Assembly: GCA_032871835.1 (NCBI GenBank)
Contig: CM065298.1
Span: forward strand, 79,512,154-79,576,153
Direction: 5' to 3'
Length of the DNA stretch: 64,000 bases
Source: Dipteronia dyeriana
Taxonomy: Eukaryota > Streptophyta > Magnoliopsida > Sapindales > Sapindaceae
Shown here: positions 55,960 to 64,000 of the stretch, one piece after another
Numbering within the stretch: the first letter of the stretch is position 1
How the letters are laid out: every line of letters starts with the position of its first letter
Made by a program: the position numbers and the translations under genes
The notes under the pieces: model-generated
Database searches by the model: none
The model's input: only the letters and a program-made list of their open reading frames with translations
Told to the model about the DNA's origin: nothing

Positions 55960-56250
55960 TTTGAAATTAATTTAGGCCTTTTCATAATTTTAATATAATT
56001 ATGGGGTTAATTTACAATTACCAAAACTTACTGGACCAGTTTGTAATTTCAAAATAGTTTTGAGGCCGATTTATAATTAATGAAAATTTATGGGGTCATT
56101 TTATAATTTTCAAAAGTTTTAAGGCCAATTCATAATTATCAAAACTTACTGGTCAGTTTGTAATTTTTATGAAATTCAGGGGTCGATTTGTAATTGCCAA
56201 ATCTTGAGGGGCCTTTATGCAATTTAGCAAAACCATGGGCATTTTTAATA
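55960..56250 (+). repeat. Degenerate ~38-bp repeat in the leader of C
   Basis: Six or seven units with variants of GGGGTCGATTTGTAATTGCC followed by AAAACTT. Confidence 0.7.
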
Positions 56251-56289
56251 ATTTTCCAGAAGGGGCTTTGGGAAAAATTGCAGTTGATA

Positions 56290-56800
56290 ATCTTTGTGAT
56301 TTCGGATGATTATATTTCTACGTATTAGACTAATCATTAAGTTTTCATATTGATTATTTTGTTGAAATTAATAATCTGTTTTGTATATTCTCGTGAATCG
56401 GATGGTTATGTTTTCACGTAGTGGCTAATCATTTCGATTTTGAGAATTTAGTTGGCTGACGATTATTAATTTGATAGTTTAATAATTCATTGAATACTCT
56501 TTTTATTTGAATGATTATGTTTTACGTAGTGACTAATCATTAAATATTTTGAGATATTCGTTGGTAATCAATTATTAAATTTGAACTGCAAAGATGAAAA
56601 TGCTTGTGTTAACCATCTCAGTATAAGGGTTATCACATGTAATAGGTGATGCTATTCTCCGTAGGAGGTTCATCATCTTGAGATATTCATCTATAGAACT
56701 GCAATAATGGAAACTATATACATGTTTTAATAATCTCTGTAAGCTCTCTGTAGGAGGTTCATCATCTTGAGGAATTCATTTATAAAATGTAGTGATCTTT
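56290..56800 (+). repeat. Imperfect longer repeats in the leader of C
   Basis: TATGTTTTCACGTAGTGGCTAATCATT-type blocks occur three times (about 56312, 56407, 56515) and the block GTAGGAGGTTCATCATCTTGAG twice (about 56660, 56751). Confidence 0.65.
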
Positions 56801-56867
56801 GCCCAAACACATGTTGAATTTTATTACTATAAATGTTTTGACTGTTATCTTATATGCATGAAATCCT

Positions 56868-58244
56868 TTGTTTTGTTATTCAGTTTTCAATGTCAACAAA
56901 TTTGCTTCGCAATTGTCTGCTATTAAACCTTTGGATGAGACTAATTTTGAGGAATGGAAAAAGACTCACACTGTTGTTCTAGCTTTTTGGAGTATAGACC
57001 TTTCGTTACGTGAGAAGAAGCCTTCTAAACTCACCGATGAGAGTACTGCTAAACAGAGGTCTTATCGAAAGAAGTGGAAAGAGTCTAATCGAAAGTGTCT
57101 AATGATCATGCGTTTGTCCATTGCCAAAACAATTAAGAAGAGTATTCCAAAATGTAAGGATGCAAAAGCTTTTCTTAAAGTTGTGAGTGGCAAGTTCAAG
57201 AAGCGAAGCAAGGCTGAGAGGAGAAAGTATCTGAGCCAGTTGGCGACAACAGTTTATGATGGTACCGGTGATGTTCGTGAGCATATTATGAAGATGACTA
57301 ATATGGCCATGAAATTAAGGGATCTGGATACCGAGATCTCTGACTCTCACCTTGTATGGCAAGTTATCGAGTCTCTTCCAAGTGAGTTTGATGTTCTGAA
57401 AACCTCTTATAATGCTCAACAGGCTGAATGGACTTTGGACCAAATGACTTCAATTGTGGTCCAGGAGGAAGAGACTATTCGCAAAAGTAAGAAACAAAGT
57501 GCTCATATGGTTACTCACAGCAACAAGGGTAAGAAGAAGTTCAAAGGTGGTAAGAAGTTTAAACATCATGGAAAGAAAGCTGGCAAGACTAATAGGTTCA
57601 TTAAGGCCAAGGATGATGACGTGAAAGGCAAGTGTTTCTGGTGTAGCAAGAAAGGCCATATGAAAAAGGATTGCTTCGAGTTTGAGAAACACATAGAAGG
57701 TACCCTTTTAGCTCTCGTATGTTTTGAATCTAATTTGGTTGATGTCCCTTTGAATTCTTGGTGGATTGATTCTGGAGCTACTATTCACATTACGAATTTT
57801 TTACAGGGCTTCAGAAGCAAAAGGAAACCAAGGGATAAAGAAGCTATCGTTTTCATGGGAAATGGAGAGAAGGCTTTAGTTGAGTTTATAGGAGTTGTTA
57901 GATTACCTTTAACTTCAGGAAAGTTTCTAGATTTAGTTGATGTTGTTTTTGTTCATTCTCTCAAACGTAATTTGATTTCCATTTCTAAGTTGGATATTAG
58001 TGGCTATCGTTTTGAATTCATTAATAAAGGATTTGTTCTTTATCATGGTTCTTTTCTCATTGGTTCTGGTTGTTTGTGTGATGATTTGTATAAATTAAAT
58101 TTACATATTGATTTTGGTGAATGTTCTCGTTCCGCTGCTGTGATAAATTCTACCATTGGATCTCAACGCAGAGAGAAAATTGTTCGTCCATGCTATGGCA
58201 TAGACGTTTATGCCAAATATCCAAAGATCGAATTGAAAGATTAG
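56868..58244 (+). pseudogene. Gag, protease and pre-integrase region of element C
   Basis: A 458-codon frame, the longest retroelement frame in the window. FASQLSAIKPLDETNFEEWKK begins Gag; RKYLSQLATTVYDG and SHLVWQVIESLPSEFDVL follow; a zinc knuckle CFWCSKKGHMKKDC is complete (57631-57672); the protease is WWIDSGATIHIT (about 57762-57797). After it the frame reads to 58244, with a shift near 58180 where the pre-integrase domain enters another frame (WHRRLCQISKDRIERLV). The start codon is not fixed: the frame lacks an ATG at its beginning, and a splice acceptor may supply one. Confidence 0.88.
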
Positions 58245-60953
58245 TCATAAATGGTATTCTTGATTCACTTGACTTTTCAGATTTTGAGTCTTGTGTTAAT
58301 TGTTTGAAGGGTAAAATGACAAGAGCTAAAAAGAAAGGGGCTACCAGAAGTCAAAATCTGATGGAAATTATTCATACCGATATATGTGGGCCATTCACCC
58401 GCCGCACTTGGTGGATATAAATATTTCATTTCCTTCATTGATGATTTCTCGTGTTATGGTTACATCTATCTCATTTAAAAGAAATCCGAAGCCTTAGATA
58501 TCTTCAAAATATATAAGGTTGAGGTTGAATTGAAATTAGAAAGAAAGATCAAATGTGTTAGATCTGATTGTGGGGGTGAATATTATGGTAGGTGTGGTGA
58601 AGCTGGTCAGAATCCTGGTCCGTTTGCGAGGTTTTTGCAAGAATATGGGATTGATGCTCAATACACTATGCCTCGTGAATCTGAACAGAATGGAGTTTCT
58701 AAGAGGCGAAATCGTATATTAATGGACATGGTAAGAAGTATGATCAGTACGAGTTCTTTGTCTAAATTTTTATGGGGTGATGCATTAAAGACGGCAACTT
58801 ACATTCTTAATAGAGTTCCCAGCAAATCTGTGCCTAAGACTCCGTTTGAAATGTGGTTTGGTTCGAAGCCAAAATTAAATCACATGAGAGTATGGGGATG
58901 TCCTGCGGAAGTGATGTCTTATGATCCTAATTTGAAAAAGCTGGATTTTAAGATAGTTAGTGCATTTTTTATGGGATATACGGATAAATCAAAATGATAT
59001 AGATTTTATTGTCTTACATACTCTATGAGGATAATTGAATCTAAACATGCTGTATTCTTGGAGGAAGTTAATGAAGTTGAGAAGAATATGCAAACTCAGG
59101 ATTTTGAGTTTGAGGAGGACAAACCGGGTGATCCGACATCTTCTACTTCATTGGATGTTGTCATACCACCTCTCTTGGAACATCATGATAATTTTCTATC
59201 TGAACAAGAAGATGAGCCCTTACCAATTGTTGTTAAACCTCAACCAGTTATTTATGAGCCCGAGCCAGCTATTGATAAACCTAGTCATTGTTGAGCCACA
59301 ACCAGTTGTTGATGTTCCTTTAAGGAGATCTCAGAGAGTCCGAAGATCTGTCATTCCTGATGATTATATTGTTTATTTACAGGAGCATGATTTTGACTTA
59401 GGAGAGGATGACGATCCTAGGAATTATGATCAAGCTGTTCAGAGCCTTCAATCGTCAAAATGGATGGATGCTATGATCGATGAACTAAGATCAATGGATA
59501 CAAATCGTGTTTGGGATTTGGTCGAACTACCTGATGGTTGTAAGCCCATTGGCTGCAAATGGGGTTTTAAGACTAAACGAGACTCTAAAGGCAATGTTGA
59601 GAGACATAAAACTAGACTTGCAGCGAAAGAGTTCTGTCAAAAGGAAGGTATTGATTATATCGAGACTTTTTCTCCTATCTCTTCGAAAGATGCCTTTATG
59701 ATTATTATGGCCTTAGTTGCTCATTTTGATTTAGAGCTGCATCAAATGGATGTGAAAATTGCTTTCCTAAATGGAGATCTCATAAAGGATGTAATACATG
59801 ATGCAACCTGAAGGTTTTCAGGCGGTTGGAAAGGAACATATGGTTTGTAAGCTCAGAAAATCCATTTATGGTCTGAAACAAGCTTCAAGGCAATGGTATT
59901 TGAAATTTGATGAAGTCGTTACATCATATGGATTTTTTGAATATTCGATGGATCATTGCATATACCTCAAGGTCAGTGGGAGCAATTTTATTTTTCTTAT
60001 ACTTTATGTTGATGATATTTTGCTCGCCAACAATAATTTGGGGTTGCTGCATGATACCAAGAATTTTCTATCTCGTAGCTTTACAATGAAGGATCTTGGG
60101 GAAACCTCTTACTTCCTTGGTATTGAGATACAACGTCATAGGTCACGTGGTTTGCTTGGATTATCTCAAAAGGCTTACATTGATAGGGTACTAGAGAGTT
60201 TTAACATGAGTGCTTGTTCCCTAGGTGAGGTACCTATCTTGAAAGAAGATAAACTTACGAAGCTACAGTGTCCCTAGAATGAGCTAGAACGTTCACAAAT
60301 GAAAGATGTCTCATATTCATCTGCGGTTGGTAGTTTGATGTATGCACAGGTTTGTACACATCCTGATATTGCTTTTGCAATTAGTGTACTTGGCAGATTT
60401 CAAAGTAATCCTGACATTCATCGTTAGACAGCAGCAAAGAAAGTTATGCGTTATCTATAGCGAACAAAGGATTTCATGCTCACTTATAGGCGTTCAGACC
60501 TATTGAAATTTGTTGGCTATACAGATGTGGATTTTGCTGGTTGTACAGATGATCTAAAATCCACTTCAGGTTTTGTGTTTATGTTGGCTGGTGGAGCCAT
60601 ATCGTGGAAGAGTTTCAAGCAGACACTTACAACTTCATCTACTATGCAAGCTGAGTTTGTGGCATGTTATGAGGCAACAATCCAAGCAGTTTGGTTACGG
60701 AATTTCATTTCAGGGTGACAATTCTGCAACAGTTTCTTTCTCTAAGAACAATAAAAGGTCTTCAGGGTCTAAACATATGGAGATCAAGTATCTTGTGGTT
60801 AGAGAGAAAGTTCAAGAGTTGCAAACTTCTATTATTCATATTGCCATAGAAGAGATGATAGATGATCCCCTAACCAAGGGACTATCTCCGAAGGTTTTTA
60901 AAGGGCATGTTACCCTTATGGGGTTGGTAGATAGTTATGATATGCATGGTTAG
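58245..60953 (+). pseudogene. Pol of element C: integrase, reverse transcriptase, RNase H
   Basis: Integrase: HTDICGPF (58374), VRSDCGGEY (58557), [11 protein letters not shown] (58683), where lysine replaces the catalytic glutamate. Then the frame 58530-58997 ends at TGA. Reverse transcriptase begins near 59440 (WMDAMIDELRSMDTNRVWDL, CKWGFKTKRDSKGNVERHK), with AFLNGDL followed by a shift at about 59800, MMQPEGF, SIYGLKQASRQWYLKFDE, and YVDDILLANN intact (60005). Stops follow at 60277, 60427 and 60460. RNase H reads FVGYTDVDFAGC, STSGFVFML, TSSTMQAEFVACYEA and, in another frame, HIAIEEMIDDPLTKGL to 60953. Confidence 0.88.
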
Positions 60954-61585
60954 TGGGAGTTATATTTTGTTTTTAAAATTGACTGTAGTTTTCAGTTTAA
61001 TAAAATTTTATTCTCGAGAATATATTTGTACATTGTATATGCATGTTATTTCATGATATGCACGTATGTATATTTTTATTGTGGCAGGATATCTCAAAGC
61101 ATTTGGCTTTGAGAGGGCACTTCACTCATAAGGTATAAAGTTTCCACCTATGAGTGAATATTACTTAAGACTGAAGGATTTGTCCGTCTTAAGGGAGGTC
61201 GAACTCATGATCAATGAGTGTAAAATGCTTAAGACATTAAGTTTGCTCGTCTTAAGCTGCTTCGTATTATGCGAAGTGGGACCTATATGGAAATAGGCAT
61301 GATGATCACATTTGCATGTAATTTCCATATCACACATACATACCATTTTACTCAAGTAGGTAGAGCTAAGGGTATTTTGATTACATATGGTTTTATGTTG
61401 ATTAATGATGTAATGATCTATGTAATTGGATATTTGATGTTTTATTGGACTAAAGGGAAGGAAGGTGTTACTCTGTTAAACATTCATTGTAGCCACATAT
61501 AATTGTTTGTCAATTCGGAGAGTCGTTTTCTAAAATGAATTTTTAAATCTAAAATAATAATGTCTATGTAGCTCAAGTGGGAGAA
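60954..61585 (+). other. 3' untranslated region and polypurine tract of element C
   Basis: Non-coding. AGTGGGAGAA at 61576-61585 is the polypurine tract directly before the 3' LTR. An antisense frame (61161-61355) is not supported. Confidence 0.7.
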
Positions 61586-62130
61586 TATAAGGTTCTTATA
61601 AAATTGTGAGCAACATATGCCATTATATTTTATGTTTATGAACAACCGAATTGATTGGATTGTTTAAGTAAGTGAGAGTTGACCGGAAAAGCCCGTTTGA
61701 TTGTGATCAATATTTGTTGGGCTCGGTGCACCTTAGCTACATTAAATAAATGTAGGATATGGTATGGGCTAATGTATATGTGTGGGCCTAGTATTCCTTT
61801 TGGGACTAGCCATCCTATTAGGGTTGAGAATCCTATATGGGTTAGGATTCTAGGAAGTTATACTATATATAGGGGGTCCCTACTCTCACTCACAAAACGC
61901 ATTTTCAACATTGTATCCCCATTGGACAATCAGAGAAAGGTGGGTAAAGAGTAGAAGACTCTCTATTGTTTTAACTATTTCTTTGTTTTTTTTTTCAGGA
62001 TCAGTTTTGTTCAGTGGGCAAAGGCATAGAGCGTGAGTAAGAGATTCAGTGGATTCGGGAAATTCATGTATGAATTCATGCTTATGTATTTAACACGAAT
62101 ATACATGTTTAATTGCATACAACTCCTATA
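61586..62130 (+). repeat. 3' LTR of element C
   Basis: 545 bp, the terminal dinucleotides read TA and TA where the 5' copy has TG and CA. It carries a 46-bp block near 61800-61845 absent from the 5' LTR. Confidence 0.88.
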
Positions 62131-62135
62131 GTAAC

Positions 62136-63982
62136 TGCAGAGGTAGCAGGCCCTAAGTTTTTTTTTTCATAAGGCTTACATGGAACACAATATGGATTTA
62201 AGACAGCTGGAAGCTCGAGTTTGTAAGCCACTGAGCCAATCCTTGCCAGGACCTTATATGGACCAAAAAAACGAGGTGCCAGTTTTAATGAGCTACAAAA
62301 AGCCATTGTTTTCTGACGATAGGGTTGAAGCTTAAGATATACATAATCACATACAACAAACTCAACTTCCCTTCGATGTTGGTCAACTTGAACTTTCATA
62401 CACTCTAAATCTTTCAAGATGTCCTCACGGGCACGCAATAGATTGTCAACAACCTATACTTTCGTTATTCATGGAATATAAGAGAGTAGGTTGGGCAGAG
62501 GAGCACCGTATACAGCTTCAAATGGGGATATAGTTGTTGATGAATGGACAGTCGAGTTGTAACTATATTTTACCCATGGTAACCAATCTAGCCACATAGA
62601 TGGTTATTCGTTGGAGAAGCACAACAAATATTGTTCAAGGGTGTGGTTGGTGACTCCTGTCTGTCCATCCATTTGGGGATGGTAGCTCGAGCTCATCTGG
62701 AGGCTATTACCCTGCAATTGGAACAAGTTTCTCCAAAAATGGCTTAAAAGTACCTTATCATGGTCGTTTACGATCGAAGTTGGTATTCCATGTAATCTGA
62801 CAATCTGCTCCATCAAAGTTTAGGAAACAGTAAGCTTATTGTAAGGCTGTTTAATTGGCAAGAAATGTGAATATTTGGTTAGTCGATCGACCACAACCAA
62901 AGCAACAGTCTTTCCTCTTGATGGTGGCAACCCCTCTATAAAATCCATAGAAATATCAGACCATACTCTCTCTAGAATGGGTAACGTCTAGAGAAGACCA
63001 GCTGGTTTCGGGCATCCATTTTGTAACGCTGACAAACGACACAAATCTTGATAAAATCCTTGACAGTGGTACGTATTTTGGGCCAAAAAACTGTTTTTAA
63101 CGCGGTTGAGCATTTTGTGGCATCCAAAGTGCCCTCTAATAGGTGAAGAATGATATTCCTGCAAAATTGAAGGAATAAGAGAAGAAGTAGGACTCAAGTA
63201 GCTTTGTCCCTGAGAGAACCAAACCCCATCCCGTTTGATATATCTTTGCTTACCAGATGTTGGAGTTGAATTAAGCACTTGCCTATATAAGGAATCCCGC
63301 GCCACTTCATTTTGTAGAGTGGTCCACCAATCTACAACAGGAAGGGAGATGGCCAAGAACTGTAACTCTGCTTGCCTTGAGAGAGCATCCTCCCATTCAT
63401 TCTCAGTCCTCTTCTTGTAGTGAATGACATAATCATTACCTAAGATTTTGGTCAGCCACCAAGTTTAAGCAGGGGTCGTTATTTGTTATTCGAGCAAGTA
63501 TTTAAGGTTTTTTGATCAGTCTGAACCACAAAAGGTTTTCTCAAGAGATAAGGATGCCACTTACGAATTGCTTTCACAATTGCCAACATCTCCTTCTCAT
63601 AGGTGGATGGAGCCAACACAGACCTTTTCAGGCTTTCACTAAAAAAAATCAATTTCTTTATATCATTTTGAGAAAGAATGGTCCCTATAACGATTCTGCA
63701 GACTTCATATTCTACAATAAAAGGCTGATAGAAGTCAGGTAATTGAAGAACTGGTTGTGACGTCAAAACATGTTTTAATTGAGAGAATGTAGTAACAGCA
63801 ACTTGAGTCAATTGGAACCCTTCTTTAGACAGTAATCGTGTAAGTGGTGCTGCAATGCCTCCAAATCCTTGAATGAACTTCTTGTAGTAACCAGCTAACC
63901 TGAAAAATCCTCTAATGCCTTTAGTAGATGATGTAATGGGCCATTCAAGAACAACCTGTATCTTTAAGGAATCCACTGTCAC
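62136..63982 (-). pseudogene. Pol of chromovirus D: reverse transcriptase end, RNase H, integrase
   Basis: Minus strand. 63982-63479: the reverse-transcriptase thumb and RNase H (GIRGFFRLAGYYKKFIQGFG, STYEKEMLAIVKAIRKWHPY, LRKPFVVQTDQKTL); the usual ECDASG stretch is altered (EYEVCR). 63356-62988: linker and integrase zinc finger (EYHSSPIRGHFGCHKML). 62960-62604: integrase core, with VNDHDKVLLSHFW and HPQMDGQTGVTN, in which glycine stands where the catalytic glutamate should be. 62438-62136: integrase C-terminus with FFGPYKVLARIGSVAYKLELP, then PATSAVTI where element C begins. Stops occur between frames. Confidence 0.88.
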
Positions 63983-64000
63983 ACTATTATTGAAGATTAA

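Larger units (their letters stand above)
55225..56857 (+). other. Leader of element C
   Basis: 1.6 kb without gag. Bases 55470-55920 are GC-rich with several CGATCG and CGATCGATCG palindromes; two frames here (55471-55707, 55738-55959) look incidental. Further on are the repeats described separately. The end, TTTTGTTATTCAG at about 56871-56882, resembles a splice acceptor just at the Gag start, as in element A. Confidence 0.55.
54726..62130 (+). mobile_element. Ty1-copia retrotransposon C, both LTRs present, inserted in chromovirus D
   Basis: LTRs 54726-55224 and 61586-62130, with flanks GTAAT (54721-54725) and GTAAC (62131-62135), a 4/5 duplication. The gag-pol between them is Tork/Tnt1-like. 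It lies between integrase and chromodomain of D, so it is younger than D. Confidence 0.92.
53458..64000 (-). mobile_element. Ty3-gypsy chromovirus D, interrupted by hAT L and Copia C
   Basis: On the minus strand, from the right window edge: reverse transcriptase end, RNase H, integrase (63982-62136); then, after a 7.4-kb Copia, chromodomain (54720-53837, itself cut by a hAT); then polypurine tract and 3' LTR to about 53458. Joining across the two insertions restores a continuous order, and both insertions have their own target duplications. The 5' LTR, gag and protease lie outside the window. Confidence 0.88.

Overview
This window is AT-rich nuclear DNA of a flowering plant, most likely a eudicot. 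I cannot name the species. It contains no intact single-copy host gene. Almost every recognisable segment is a plant transposable element, usually broken and usually nested inside another element. The evidence is plant Ty1-copia and Ty3-gypsy domains, tRNA-type primer sites, LTR pairs, hAT and Mutator (MULE) transposases with target-site duplications (TSDs), and long AT/GT microsatellites.

Layout: (1) 1-2475 is the 5' part of a minus-strand Copia (element I), whose LTR is split by a 1.25-kb MULE (M1). (2) 4564-9632 is a plus-strand Copia (A), without protease and with a mutated reverse-transcriptase active site. (3) 9975-18620 is a large Sirevirus-like LTR element (H) with no recognisable pol. 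Its LTRs carry a GC-rich hairpin, a minisatellite and AT/GT microsatellites. (4) 19586-21000 is an LTR related to that of A, holding an 873-bp solo LTR (J). (5) About 21030-26482 is a MULE (M2) with a SWIM/zinc-knuckle transposase on the plus strand and a convergent Ulp1-type SUMO-protease-like gene on the minus strand. (6) 27330-46075 is a minus-strand Copia (F). Its 3' LTR holds a 3.55-kb hAT transposon (K), and its leader holds a 10.8-kb Athila-type Gypsy (G). (7) 47372-52304 is a Copia (E) with both LTRs. (8) 53458 to the window end is a minus-strand chromovirus (D), cut in its chromodomain by a 662-bp hAT (L) and again next to the chromodomain by a 7.4-kb Copia (C).

The most notable object lies in G. 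Downstream of integrase, in the position where Athila elements carry an env-like third ORF, there is an intronless single-frame copy of a LONELY GUY (LOG) cytokinin-activating enzyme gene. It keeps the PGGxGTxxE motif, is preceded by its own TATA-like sequence, and ends in an EAR-like DLNLSL motif. Three in-frame TGA codons break it. This looks like transduction of a plant hormone-activation gene by a retrotransposon.

Other points of interest: two MULEs carry related but diverged minisatellites at the same place next to their ends; three of the five integrases have lost the catalytic glutamate; the 5' LTRs of two elements have lost the TATA box that the 3' LTR keeps; and a hairpin in the LTRs of H differs between copies mainly by paired changes. 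All coordinates, alignments and percent-free comparisons were made by eye.
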